Source of the DNA: Bacteroidales bacterium
Lineage (GTDB): Bacteria > Bacteroidota > Bacteroidia > Bacteroidales > GWA2-32-17
Length of the DNA: 43,890 nt
NCBI GenBank assembly: GCA_026417155.1
Contig: JAOADU010000060.1
Location: forward strand, 75,604 to 119,493
Direction: 5' to 3'
Positions 1 to 8,744 of the stretch are shown one piece after another; positions within the stretch are counted from its first letter, which is position 1, and each line of letters starts with the position of its first letter. Position numbers and translations under genes: made by a program. The notes below the pieces were generated by a model. That model searched no databases and was not told where the DNA came from. It was given only the letters and a program-made list of their open reading frames with translations.

Positions 1-1904
1 TTATATTGTTCGAGCGAAAGTGATTCGAGTAGTACGATCGGGTTTTTGCCTGATTGTCGCCATAGTTGGGAGTCAATGGATTCAAACATTTCTTGGGCAT
101 CATAATTCCACGACCACCATAAATTTTGCGACATTTCCCTTAGTCCGATAAGCGCATCAGGCAAATAAGACTTAACTAATATTTTTTTCCACTGTGGTTT
201 ATTATTATTATTATTATCTGAAAATAATGTGTCGGGAAGTTTTTTATCTTTATATAATTCGTATCGATCTTTTGATTTGGACAATGCTATCGAGAACGCT
301 TCCAAATAATAATGAATAAGTTTTTCCCAGAGAATTTGTTGAGCAATTTCATAAGCTCGGTGGGAAGCTCTGATACGTTCGTCGTCTGTTAAAGACAAGA
401 ATTTTTTTAAGCAATATACGCACTGATTAATAACGTCGTTGTAATTATCGTCTGTTCTTTCGAGAATATATACACTATTTTCGTAATTATTAAAATGATG
501 TTGAATCCAAAGTCCAAAGCCAGCTAAATTTGTTGTGATTGTAGGAATATGAAATGCCAAACTTTCGAGTGGTGTATAACCCCAAGGTTCGTAATACGAT
601 GGGAATACTGTAAGATCGAATCCAATAAGTAAATCGTAATAGGACAAATTGAAAATTCCATCGGCTCCGTCAAGGTAACAAGGCACGAAAAACAATTTTA
701 CTTTATCTTTAGCATTATTATGGATGCCTTTTTCTTTTATTCTATTTAAGATAGGATCAAATTCTTCTTCGTGTAAACGATGAGTAAGAAAATTTCCTTC
801 GATAGGCTGAAGATAATCGGCATTATGAATATTCTCAATAATATCGGTACGAGGACCGGCATGATTAGCTGGAACTAAAATAAATGCATAAATAGGCTTT
901 TCAATGGTATTATCATTATTCAGTTGTGCAATGCTATCAATAAAAACATCAATACCTTTATTGTGAAATTCGTAACGTCCGCTATTAGCAATAAAAATAG
1001 CATCATCTTCGACGGGAATGTTGGTTAGAGCCTCTGTAACTACTTTTAACTTTCGACGGGCAATAGCACGTTTTTGAATAAATTCGTTATGTTTTGGAAC
1101 AAAAGTATCTTCAAAACCATTGGGTGTAATAATGTCGGCTTTTTTTCCAAGAAAATATTCGCATTCTAAATTAGTTATTTGACTTACAACGGTGAAGGCA
1201 TCGGCATTAGTAGCCGAAAGCTTTTCGAGAGAAAATTTGGAAGTAATATTAAATTTTTGTGCAAATTCTTCGGGTTTATATTCGGCAATATTTGTATAGA
1301 GTGGTAGCTTGTTACCTGCTATAGAACGACCAACAACAGTGGCATGTGTAGTAAATATTGTGCCTATTTGAGGTACATGTTTGTTTAAGTAGAGTACTCC
1401 AGTTCCAGTCATCCATTCATGAAAATGAGCTAAAACTTTGTCTTGTGCTGTTATAAAAAAATCGTAAAAGCTTTGAATAATGCGTGCCGAAGCATAACCA
1501 AATAAAGCGGGTTCGATATAATCCCACTGACCTGACAATGAATCGAGGCGATGACTTTCCCAGAATTCGTAAAAGATTTTATCTTTTTGTGAGAAATATG
1601 CTGTGAAATCGACCAAGATAGCTACAGGACTTCCTGCGATGTTCCATCGTCCTACTTTACATTTTAAACCCTCTACTTCGAGTTGACGTTGCCATGAACT
1701 AAATAAAAATTTATCTTCGATAAATTCGCTGTATTGGTGGCTTTCTTTCCATACATCAGGACCAATAAGAATGTACCGATCGTTTAATAAGTCGGATAAT
1801 GACTTGGCTTTGGTTGAAATTACAGTGTAAATACCTCCTACTTTATTGCAAACTTCCCAGCTTATTTCGAATAAATAATCGGGTAATAATTTTGTTTCGT
1901 TCAT
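1..1904 (-). CDS. Glycogen synthase (GT3) fused to alpha-glucan phosphorylase, partial
   Basis: The first 634 residues of a longer protein; the reading frame runs off the left edge. Residues about 1-545 match the eukaryote-like GT3 glycogen synthase family found in Bacteroidota: the N-terminal motif EVCNKVGGIYTVIS, and the retaining-transferase EX7E pair in YEPWGYTPLES (E439 and E447). GT3 enzymes add glucose from UDP-glucose to glycogen in the cytoplasm. A short linker with five consecutive asparagines (564-568) follows, and then residues about 580-634 (LPDALIGL, SQNLWWSWN, SQLWRQ) match the N-terminal domain (DUF3417) of bacterial alpha-glucan phosphorylases (GT35). I followed the frame base by base across the join and found no stop or shift. 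The phosphorylase catalytic part should lie to the left of the window. Start: the ATG 21 bases downstream of a good TAnnTTTG box. It is transcribed alone from the right; the next gene is separated by 164 bases. Confidence 0.9.
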   Translation of the reverse strand, partial: MNETKLLPDYLFEISWEVCNKVGGIYTVISTKAKSLSDLLNDRYILIGPDVWKESHQYSEFIEDKFLFSSWQRQLEVEGLKCKVGRWNIAGSPVAILVDFTAYFSQKDKIFYEFWESHRLDSLSGQWDYIEPALFGYASARIIQSFYDFFITAQDKVLAHFHEWMTGTGVLYLNKHVPQIGTIFTTHATVVGRSIAGNKLPLYTNIAEYKPEEFAQKFNITSKFSLEKLSATNADAFTVVSQITNLECEYFLGKKADIITPNGFEDTFVPKHNEFIQKRAIARRKLKVVTEALTNIPVEDDAIFIANSGRYEFHNKGIDVFIDSIAQLNNDNTIEKPIYAFILVPANHAGPRTDIIENIHNADYLQPIEGNFLTHRLHEEEFDPILNRIKEKGIHNNAKDKVKLFFVPCYLDGADGIFNLSYYDLLIGFDLTVFPSYYEPWGYTPLESLAFHIPTITTNLAGFGLWIQHHFNNYENSVYILERTDDNYNDVINQCVYCLKKFLSLTDDERIRASHRAYEIAQQILWEKLIHYYLEAFSIALSKSKDRYELYKDKKLPDTLFSDNNNNNKPQWKKILVKSYLPDALIGLREMSQNLWWSWNYDAQEMFESIDSQLWRQSGKNPIVLLESLSLEQY

Positions 1905-1924
1905 ATTTGATAAAAATTTAATTT

Positions 1925-1955
1925 CAAAAATATAAGTTGGCAACCTTTCTACGAA
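1925..1955 (-). promoter_or_regulatory. Bacteroidota-type promoter for the glycogen synthase fusion
   Basis: On the minus strand, TATTTTTG (1925-1932) matches the TAnnTTTG -7 element exactly. TTCG, three of four bases of the TTTG -33 element, lies 19 bases upstream (1952-1955). The start codon follows 20 bases after the box. Confidence 0.55.
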
Positions 1956-2068
1956 TGATGTATGTACTAAGTTCGAAAAAGATATTAACAATACAATTTA
2001 TTTGTTCTATGAATAAGTTAACCGTGAATATTTAGACTTTTTGTAATAGTTTTTATATGCAAAAAAAA

Positions 2069-2656
2069 TCATTCAATTTTCCCTTTATATGCTCCTGATA
2101 GGAATATGTGAATTTGTATGCCGAGTATATTGTATCGTTTATTGAAACTTGCAAAAAGAGAAGTGCCAATGCCTAAATCAAAAACGGGTTTATATGTCAA
2201 ATCGATGCTGCAAATAAAGCCTGGTTGTGTAAATCCTAAGTACCATTGAGTAATTCTGCCATCGTTCCATTCTGCGTGATGGAATGTTCCTCCGTATGCA
2301 TACGATAATCCAGCAAAAGCAGCAATGTTATATTTGTTGAATTCTTTTCTTTTTCCGTACAGCAGAAAAATGTCATTTAATCGTTGCATACTGGGTTTAA
2401 TAAAAAATCTATCGCATGAAACATGATAACCTGCCTGAAACCAATATTTTTTAATACGAAATGAGTAAGATAATAATGTGTTGTATTCAATTTGTCCTAA
2501 AGAGAAATGATAACCAATACCTTGACTAATTTTGAACCAATTTGTATTATACTTATAAATTTTATTTCCAATAATAACTTCGTCGTTATTGGTTTGCTGT
2601 GCATAAAGACCAATAATTTCAGATAGAAATACTATAAGAAAAAGTACTTTTTTCAA
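2069..2656 (-). CDS. Small outer-membrane-type beta-barrel protein, function unknown
   Basis: 195 residues. Residues 1-20 form a clear signal peptide ending in an Ala-Gln cleavage site typical of Bacteroidota. The rest is rich in short alternating hydrophobic/aromatic strands with Gly and Tyr (for example GYHFSLG, AGLSYAYGG, FGIG-like turns), which suggests a small barrel of perhaps eight strands in the outer membrane. I do not recognise a named family. It begins 2 bases after the DUF3109 gene, so it is the last gene of the gpmI operon. The position next to a glycolytic enzyme does not suggest a function by itself. Confidence 0.7.
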   Translation of the reverse strand: MKKVLFLIVFLSEIIGLYAQQTNNDEVIIGNKIYKYNTNWFKISQGIGYHFSLGQIEYNTLLSYSFRIKKYWFQAGYHVSCDRFFIKPSMQRLNDIFLLYGKRKEFNKYNIAAFAGLSYAYGGTFHHAEWNDGRITQWYLGFTQPGFICSIDLTYKPVFDLGIGTSLFASFNKRYNILGIQIHIFLSGAYKGKIE

Positions 2657-2658
2657 TG

Positions 2659-3234
2659 TTATTGAGCCTTCTTTTTAATGTATTCGACAACTTTAAGTAG
2701 TTTTTGATACCAATCATTGCCAAATTTTTCGCATAAAGCTTCTTTACAAAATTCGTATACACGAATATTGCTTTTACATCCGTGAGTAAATGCTGGTATA
2801 CAAATATTCCATGTGTGTAAATTCAGGGCAGTAAAAGTCTTATACGAAGTAATTCGAATGGGATATAAACGACACGACAAGGGTTTATTAAAAAAAATTT
2901 CTTTGTTTCGAAATGCTGTTTCAATGGCACACATTGCAATGTTATTTTGAGTATACGAAAAAACGCATTCTTTATTCTTATACAGTTGGGTTACTAAATC
3001 ACCATCGCTGTCGATGTAATAAAATCCATTTTCTTGAATATATGTTTTTATGGAATGGGGCAAATATTTTAGAATTATTGGCAATTGTTTTTCGATATAT
3101 TGTATTTCAGTATTGTCGAGCGGAGCTCCCGAATCTCCTTCAATACAACATGCACCTTTGCATTCCGATAGCAGACACGAAAAATTTTTTTCTATAATGT
3201 CGAGGCTTATAATAGTATGTTCAATTTCAATCAT
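2659..3234 (-). CDS. DUF3109 family cysteine-cluster protein
   Basis: 191 residues, soluble, no signal peptide. It has the DUF3109 pattern common in Bacteroidota: FxCxLxxCKGACC near the N-terminus (C20, C25, C29, C30), then GDSGAPL, a conserved KPLSCRLYPIR segment (C121), and further cysteines at 90, 102, 145, 153, 163 and 168. The spacing suggests a metal centre, either zinc or iron-sulfur, as in the related YkgJ-type cysteine clusters. No enzymatic role is established for the family. Its ATG overlaps the TGA of gpmI by 4 bases (ATGA), so translation is probably coupled, and the outer-membrane-type gene follows after 2 bases. Confidence 0.88.
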   Translation of the reverse strand: MIEIEHTIISLDIIEKNFSCLLSECKGACCIEGDSGAPLDNTEIQYIEKQLPIILKYLPHSIKTYIQENGFYYIDSDGDLVTQLYKNKECVFSYTQNNIAMCAIETAFRNKEIFFNKPLSCRLYPIRITSYKTFTALNLHTWNICIPAFTHGCKSNIRVYEFCKEALCEKFGNDWYQKLLKVVEYIKKKAQ

Positions 3235-4757
3235 CGAACTAAAATGTTTCCTGTCATTTCAGATGGGATAGGTAATCCCATTATTGTTAAAATAGTAGGT
3301 GCTACATCGGCTAAAATTCCGGGTGCAATGTGTTTATACTGTTGTGAGATTAGAATAGAGGGAACTGGGTTAGTGGAATGGGCAGTGTTGGGGCTGCCAT
3401 CGGGATTGATTGCATAATCGGCATTACCGTGATCGGCTATAATGAGTGCTTCATATTTATTGGCAATAGCTGCTTTAATAACGTCACCAGCACATTTATC
3501 AACTACTTTTACTGCTTGAATTATAGCGTTATATACTCCAGTGTGACCAACCATATCGCCATTAGCAAAATTTAAGCAAATAAAGTCGTGTTCTTGTTTG
3601 TATATTTCGCTGATAACAGTTTCGCATACTTGAGGAGCACTCATTTCGGGTTGTAAGTCGTATGTTGCAACTTTAGGAGAAGGGATTAAAATTCGGTTTT
3701 CGTTTTTAAAAATTTCTTCTCTTCCACCAGAAAAAAAGAAAGTTACATGCGGATATTTTTCAGTTTCGGCAATTCGTAGTTGTGTAAGTCCACAATTGGC
3801 TACAACTTCGCCCAGTGTATTGTGGGTATTTTCTGTTTCAAAAAAAACATGGACATTTTTAAATGATTCGTCGTAGCGTGTCATTGTAAAATAGTGTAAT
3901 GGAATGGTATGCATGCCAAACTCGGGCATATCTTTTTGAGTAAGAACAGTAGTAATTTCTCGCAATCTGTCGGTGCGAAAGTTAAAACATACAAAAACAT
4001 CATTAGGTTTTATGAGTGCTCGAGGATTTCCTTGATCGTCAACAAAGACTACCGGTTTAATAAATTCGTCGGTAATGCCTTCGTCGTATGATTCCTGAAT
4101 TGCTTGAAGGACATTGCTACTTTTTTTGCCAATACCATGCACCATGGCATCGTACCCTTGCTTAATGCGTTCCCAACGTTTATCTCTGTCCATCGTATAA
4201 TAGCGACCTGCTAATGTAGCAATATATGCACCCGTTGGTTTTGTACGTTCTATTACTTCGGCAACATATCCCTTTCCACTGTGTGGGTCGGTATCTCTTC
4301 CATCGGTAAGTATGTGAATGGCAATATCTTTAACTCCATGTTCGGCAGCTAATTCGCATAAACGAATTAAATGATTTTGATGTGAATGAACGCCACCATC
4401 GCTAACTAATCCAATGAGATGATATGTCGAAGAGTTTTCTTTGGCAAGCTGAAACGACTGGAGTAGTGTTTTATTTGTATCGAGAGTTTTTTCTTTTATG
4501 GCTTTGTTAATTCTAACATAATCTTGATATACTATACGTCCGGCTCCTATGTTTAAATGTCCAACTTCGCTATTCCCCATTTGCCCGTCGGGGAGACCAA
4601 CATTTTCGCCAGAAGTAAGCAAATAACTATGTGGAAATTGTTTCTTTAATTCGTCTAAGTGGGGAGTTCCTGCTGTGTATATTGCATCGGAATGGCTTTT
4701 ATCGCCAATACCCCAACCATCTAGTATCATTAATAAGAATCGAGTTTTCGGTTGCAT
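3231..4757 (-). CDS. gpmI: 2,3-bisphosphoglycerate-independent phosphoglycerate mutase
   Basis: 508 residues, the normal length for this family. It interconverts 3- and 2-phosphoglycerate in glycolysis and gluconeogenesis, in the cytoplasm. It is a two-metal enzyme of the alkaline phosphatase superfamily. Seen in the sequence: the first metal aspartate in LMILDGWG (D13), the phosphoserine nucleophile in GQMGNSEVGHLN (S63), GRDTDPHSG, and the C-terminal metal ligands in IIADHGNAD and TAHSTNPVP. The frame is open further upstream to 4874, but that extension has no family similarity and would start upstream of the promoter. I therefore chose the ATG at 4757, just before MQPKTRFLL. First gene of an operon with the DUF3109 and outer-membrane-type genes. 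Confidence 0.96.
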   Translation of the reverse strand: MQPKTRFLLMILDGWGIGDKSHSDAIYTAGTPHLDELKKQFPHSYLLTSGENVGLPDGQMGNSEVGHLNIGAGRIVYQDYVRINKAIKEKTLDTNKTLLQSFQLAKENSSTYHLIGLVSDGGVHSHQNHLIRLCELAAEHGVKDIAIHILTDGRDTDPHSGKGYVAEVIERTKPTGAYIATLAGRYYTMDRDKRWERIKQGYDAMVHGIGKKSSNVLQAIQESYDEGITDEFIKPVVFVDDQGNPRALIKPNDVFVCFNFRTDRLREITTVLTQKDMPEFGMHTIPLHYFTMTRYDESFKNVHVFFETENTHNTLGEVVANCGLTQLRIAETEKYPHVTFFFSGGREEIFKNENRILIPSPKVATYDLQPEMSAPQVCETVISEIYKQEHDFICLNFANGDMVGHTGVYNAIIQAVKVVDKCAGDVIKAAIANKYEALIIADHGNADYAINPDGSPNTAHSTNPVPSILISQQYKHIAPGILADVAPTILTIMGLPIPSEMTGNILVR

Positions 4758-4766
4758 TTTTTCTGA

Positions 4767-4774
4767 CAAAATTA
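4767..4774 (-). promoter_or_regulatory. -7 box of the gpmI promoter
   Basis: TAATTTTG on the minus strand is an exact match to TAnnTTTG. The -33 region is only T-rich (no exact TTTG at 19-21 bases). The box lies 9 bases before the gpmI ATG, so the mRNA leader would be only a few bases. This supports the chosen start at 4757. Confidence 0.5.
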
Positions 4775-4903
4775 ATATTTTGAGTGCGGATAAAAAAAAC
4801 AGAAGTGGAGCTAAATTTATTAATTCGATGTTGTATACGAAAGTTGTTTTAAAAAACCATCCATTTAAGCGCAATCAAAGGGTTGAGAAAAATGTATTAT
4901 TTT

Positions 4904-4933
4904 TTTGTAAATCAATTTTTTGTTATATCTTTA
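4904..4933 (+). promoter_or_regulatory. Promoter of the START-like gene
   Basis: TTTG at 4904-4907 and TATCTTTA at 4926-4933 (seven of eight bases of TAnnTTTG) are separated by 18 bases. The ATG of the START-like gene follows 22 bases after the box. Confidence 0.5.
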
Positions 4934-4955
4934 CGTTCTTTTTAAGAAAAACTAT

Positions 4956-5348
4956 ATGAAAGAACTCTTTGAACTAGAAATTGTGCTTCAGGTGTCACCC
5001 AAATTGCTTTATCAGTTTATTTCAACTGAAGAAGGTTTATCAAAATGGTTTGCCGACAAGGTAAATATCACTCAAAATAAAATAGAATTTTTTTGGGCAA
5101 AAAGTCGTCATGAAGGTCAAATTATTGCCAAAAAAGACCAAAAATATTTTAAGTTTAGCTGGATAGAAGATATTGAAGAAAATACAGGTTGTTATGTTGA
5201 ACTAACTGTTATTCCCACAGAACAATCAAATGTAACGTTATTAAAAATAGTTGATTTTTCTGAATTAGACGAAAAAGAAGCAAATATTCTTTTATGGCAT
5301 ACTCATATTGAAAAGCTCAAACGCTCACTGGGGATCTGGAGAGAATAA
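4956..5348 (+). CDS. START-like / AHSA1-type (SRPBCC fold) protein
   Basis: 130 residues, single domain, cytoplasmic. The pattern (an N-terminal strand, a helix with PKLLYQFISTEEGLSKWFAD, then an antiparallel sheet with FEW-like aromatic positions and a long C-terminal helix with WHTHIEKLKRSLG) is that of the SRPBCC/AHSA1 superfamily annotated as START-like domain in Bacteroidota. Such folds bind hydrophobic ligands or partner proteins; the ligand here cannot be read from the sequence. I chose the ATG at 4956 because it follows a promoter at a suitable distance and the upstream extension lacks similarity. It is a single-gene unit, convergent with the LtaS-like gene 7 bases away. Confidence 0.85.
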   Translation: MKELFELEIVLQVSPKLLYQFISTEEGLSKWFADKVNITQNKIEFFWAKSRHEGQIIAKKDQKYFKFSWIEDIEENTGCYVELTVIPTEQSNVTLLKIVDFSELDEKEANILLWHTHIEKLKRSLGIWRE

Positions 5349-5355
5349 TTTGTTT

Positions 5356-7254
5356 TTATTGATGTGTGCAACTCGTTTGCCTATGGTTGATTAAGTAGTT
5401 TGCAGTTTGTATTTGAGTTAATGTGTATTCTGTCATGATATTTTTAATTTTTTGAATTTCATTAAAAGGCAAATTAAGCGATTTTAATGATACTATTTCG
5501 CTCGAGCCAGATTTATGTATCCTTACTTGGAAAGAATCGTTTTGACAAACAAGTATGTTGTCGTCGGAGTAAAAAACAAATCTACGCTTTTGATTGAAAA
5601 TATCAATTCCAAACGTATTGTTTGTATAGTTACAATGTAAAAGATTCATAAGCATAGGATACACATCGGCTTGCATGCACAAATCGGAAGATATGTATTT
5701 TGTTTTTAGTATATATGGGTTGTAAAATATAAGAGGAATATTGTGAATAGATAAAGGAACGAAAGCATTATCTGATTGTACAAGAAAGCCATGGTCGGCT
5801 ACAAGTACAAATAATGTGTTTTTGTACCATTCAAATTGCGAGCACTGTTTAATGAATTGACCAATAGCCCAACTGGAATATTCTACAATTTGTTTTGATA
5901 ATTCTTTGCTTTTGGGAACGAAATGAATATTTTTAGGAATAACGTAAGGTGTATGATTGCTTGTTGTTAAAAAACATACAAAGAAAGGCTGAGAGTTTTG
6001 TTGAGTAAACCTATGGATGTATCGAATTCCATATTCAAACATTTTATGGTCGGGAACACCATATACACTTACAATATCTTCTGGTTTGTAATGCGAAATG
6101 CCTATAAGGCTATCGAAATGATTTTGTGGTATAAATTCTTGAAGATTATCGAAGCTTAATTCGTGAGTTGTAAAAAATGTATTTACATAACCAAGTTGCT
6201 TTAGCGTTCCGGGAATACCACAGTATTGTGTTCTAATAGAGCTACTTGTTGGTCTGCGACTCCAAATGGTAGGATAAGCATAAAGAATAGAGTATATGCC
6301 ATTGGAAGTGTGTTTCCCCGACGACCACATGTTCGTAAATGTTATACCATTTAGTGACAATGTATCTAACTCATAGGTTAAATTATTATTTTTAAAATGT
6401 GTATGATATAAAGTCATACCTTCCATTATAATCATAATTACATTGTATTTGTTGCATTGGTCATTAAAAACAATGTCTCTTTTTATGTGGTTACCAGCGT
6501 TTTGAACATTAAGAATTTTTTTGGTAGTATTTATAGCATAATCTGTATCGTAGTAATTGGTTTTATATGTAATACTTTTAATAAACGTAAAAACTCCGTT
6601 TAATGGGATTTGATTTACATAAGTGTTTGAAGAAATACAAGAATGTCCTTCTTTTATAGGCGCAGTAATACGCCCTCTGGCTATGTAAAAGTTAATCACT
6701 AAAAGCAATAGAAATAGAATTAAATTTTTTAAGGGAGAAATGGTAAACGAAAGAGGTTGATAACATAAACAAATTTTTTTTAAGAGCATTACAAATAAAA
6801 ATGCAAAAATTAAAAAACCAATAAAAAATGATAGAAAATAAGTATCTTCCAATATTTGCCTTAGCATCATTATAGGAGTATTTGCCCAATTAAATATTAC
6901 AGTAGTAATATGCGAAAAGAAAAAAGTAAAATAAGGGATATCGGCAAATAATATTAGATAGCTCAATACATAAATGATTGCATAATATAAAAATAACGTT
7001 TTGTATAAAATTTTTCTTTCATATAAATTTAAAATAAAAGCAATTATTAACGGTATGAAATTAATATAACCAATAACGACACCATCGAACTGTAAACCTT
7101 TTAATAAGGCACGAAACAATAACGATGAATGAATATCGGAATGATTTAAGTGATAAGTAGAAAATATGAATACTAATCGAACTAAAGAAAATAATAAATA
7201 ATTTAACAATGTAACGATGATAATAATCTTATACGAACCAAATATTCGTTTCAT
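5356..7254 (-). CDS. LtaS-like membrane sulfatase-fold enzyme
   Basis: 632 residues. About five membrane helices fill residues 8-192, followed by an extracytoplasmic domain of the sulfatase/alkaline phosphatase fold as in lipoteichoic acid synthase and phosphoglycerol or phosphoethanolamine transferases. Visible landmarks: NVIMIIMEGM with metal ligand E278, the nucleophile position SSGKHTSNG (T316), the TSNHTPY stretch, and the metal-binding VADHGF near residue 495. These enzymes usually move a phospho-headgroup from a membrane lipid to an acceptor in the periplasm; in a Gram-negative Bacteroidota the acceptor is unknown, since lipoteichoic acid is not expected. The frame also opens from a TTG at 7260, but the ATG at 7254 is more likely. 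Single gene, 131 bases downstream of the MacA-like gene with no clear promoter seen. Confidence 0.87.
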   Translation of the reverse strand: MKRIFGSYKIIIIVTLLNYLLFSLVRLVFIFSTYHLNHSDIHSSLLFRALLKGLQFDGVVIGYINFIPLIIAFILNLYERKILYKTLFLYYAIIYVLSYLILFADIPYFTFFFSHITTVIFNWANTPIMMLRQILEDTYFLSFFIGFLIFAFLFVMLLKKICLCYQPLSFTISPLKNLILFLLLLVINFYIARGRITAPIKEGHSCISSNTYVNQIPLNGVFTFIKSITYKTNYYDTDYAINTTKKILNVQNAGNHIKRDIVFNDQCNKYNVIMIIMEGMTLYHTHFKNNNLTYELDTLSLNGITFTNMWSSGKHTSNGIYSILYAYPTIWSRRPTSSSIRTQYCGIPGTLKQLGYVNTFFTTHELSFDNLQEFIPQNHFDSLIGISHYKPEDIVSVYGVPDHKMFEYGIRYIHRFTQQNSQPFFVCFLTTSNHTPYVIPKNIHFVPKSKELSKQIVEYSSWAIGQFIKQCSQFEWYKNTLFVLVADHGFLVQSDNAFVPLSIHNIPLIFYNPYILKTKYISSDLCMQADVYPMLMNLLHCNYTNNTFGIDIFNQKRRFVFYSDDNILVCQNDSFQVRIHKSGSSEIVSLKSLNLPFNEIQKIKNIMTEYTLTQIQTANYLINHRQTSCTHQ

Positions 7255-7391
7255 ACACAAGGCTTTCAGTCGAAAATTGTATTGCTAATTAAATTTAAAA
7301 TTCGGTGTGTTGTTGTTACAGATAGTATATACATAATAAATTTTATAAGTTTCAACATCAAATGTATGATTGTATTGAACAGTATGATATA

Positions 7392-8741
7392 TTATGGTTG
7401 ATCGATGGGTGTTGCTTTTTTAAATGGTTCTATTTTTTTGATTCTATCGCCATGCTTTAATTTTTTGCTCAATAAGTTAAACGGACCTGTTACTACTTCA
7501 TCGTTTTCGTTAATTCCTTTAATTATATGGATCCATTCGTCATTTTGAATTCCTGTTTCGACAGGGATCAATTCAATTGTTTCGTTTGGAGAAATTCTAA
7601 AAACGCATTCAATAACTTTTTTCTTTTTGTTGTGGTCGAATGGTATTTTAAGCGATAATAAAATAGTGTCGGGTCGAGTGGTTACAGCTTGTAAAGGAAC
7701 TGCAATAACATTTTTTTCGTTTTTTGTGCGAATGTCAACGGTTGCCGACATGCCTGGACGAAATGGATAGGGCGAACCGATTGATTTAATAAGGTGTGCA
7801 TACGATTCGGGTAAAATTTTTATTTTGACTTCATAAGTAGCAACCTGATCGGTACTTACTGTCGATGAAATGCTCGACGTAGTGTTTGTAGATGAATTAG
7901 CAACCGAAGTTACGATACCTTTAAATATATCGTTTGTATAAGCATCAACTTCAATAGTTGCTGTATCGCCGATATGAATGCGTACAATATCATTTTCATT
8001 AACAGTTACAACGGCTTCCATTGCATTAAGATCGGCAATCCGCATCATTTCTGTGCCAGCCATTTGCATAGTTCCTACAACACGTTCACCTAATTTTACA
8101 TTTAATTTTGAAACAGTACCCGACATAGGTGCATAAATATTTGTACGCACAAGATTTGCATTGGCTTCATTGAGCGAAGCTTCTGTGCTTTTTACGGTAT
8201 ATTCAGCAGCTAAAACACTTTGGCGAGCTGCTTCTACTTCGGCTTTTGCCATTTTATATGCCGAAAATGAATTGTCGTATTCGGCTTGTGAAATAGTTCC
8301 TTGCTCGTAAAGTTTTTTGTTGCGTTGATAGGTCAACTCGGTTTGCATAAATTGTGCTTCTATTTGTGCTAATCGAGCTTTGGCATTCCCCAAATTTGCT
8401 TTTGCCGATTCTAATGAGGCTTCCATCCGTTGTAATGACGATAAATACACATCGGGTTTTATCTTAGCCAGCAGTTGTCCTTTTTTTACTTCGTCACCTT
8501 CCTTGACTAATAGCTCTACAATTTCGCCCGAAACGTCGGAGCTAATTTTAACTTCTACTTCGGGTTGAATTTTTCCGCTTGCTGTAATTATTTCTGTAAT
8601 ATCCTTTCGTGTTGCTTTGGCTGTTGTTACTTCATAAATGTTTTTGGGCGAGATAATCCCAATTTTAGGTCCAATGATTGCTAAAATTATTAACAATGCG
8701 GTGATGATTAGTAACCATATCCATAATTTCTTCCAATTCAT
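7392..8741 (-). CDS. MacA-like periplasmic adaptor (HlyD/RND MFP family)
   Basis: 449 residues. An N-terminal membrane anchor (about 5-24) is followed by the first half of a lipoyl domain (SGKIQPEVEVKISSDVSGEI), a long helical hairpin of about residues 95-195 rich in Ala, Glu and Gln, the second lipoyl half (TNIYAPMSGTVSKLNV), a beta-barrel domain and a membrane-proximal domain. This is the order in periplasmic adaptors that join an inner-membrane pump to a TolC channel; the anchored form and the hairpin length resemble MacA, partner of the MacB ABC exporter. It starts 3 bases after the TolC-like gene, so the two form one operon. No MacB-like ABC permease is next to it; the next gene is the unrelated LtaS-like enzyme, so the pump must be encoded elsewhere. 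Confidence 0.92.
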   Translation of the reverse strand: MNWKKLWIWLLIITALLIILAIIGPKIGIISPKNIYEVTTAKATRKDITEIITASGKIQPEVEVKISSDVSGEIVELLVKEGDEVKKGQLLAKIKPDVYLSSLQRMEASLESAKANLGNAKARLAQIEAQFMQTELTYQRNKKLYEQGTISQAEYDNSFSAYKMAKAEVEAARQSVLAAEYTVKSTEASLNEANANLVRTNIYAPMSGTVSKLNVKLGERVVGTMQMAGTEMMRIADLNAMEAVVTVNENDIVRIHIGDTATIEVDAYTNDIFKGIVTSVANSSTNTTSSISSTVSTDQVATYEVKIKILPESYAHLIKSIGSPYPFRPGMSATVDIRTKNEKNVIAVPLQAVTTRPDTILLSLKIPFDHNKKKKVIECVFRISPNETIELIPVETGIQNDEWIHIIKGINENDEVVTGPFNLLSKKLKHGDRIKKIEPFKKATPIDQP

Positions 8742-8744
8742 ACT

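Noticed and set aside
2913-3417. Open frames on the plus strand opposite DUF3109 and gpmI
   Set aside because: They lie within well-supported genes on the other strand and encode no recognisable protein.
4758-4874. N-terminal extension of gpmI by 39 residues
   Set aside because: The extension has no family similarity and begins upstream of the promoter -7 box at 4767-4774.
7261-7391. A 30-codon minus-strand frame starting MLKLIKF in the gap between the MacA-like and LtaS-like genes
   Set aside because: Very short, no promoter box at a suitable distance, no recognisable motif, and composition typical of AT-rich spacer.
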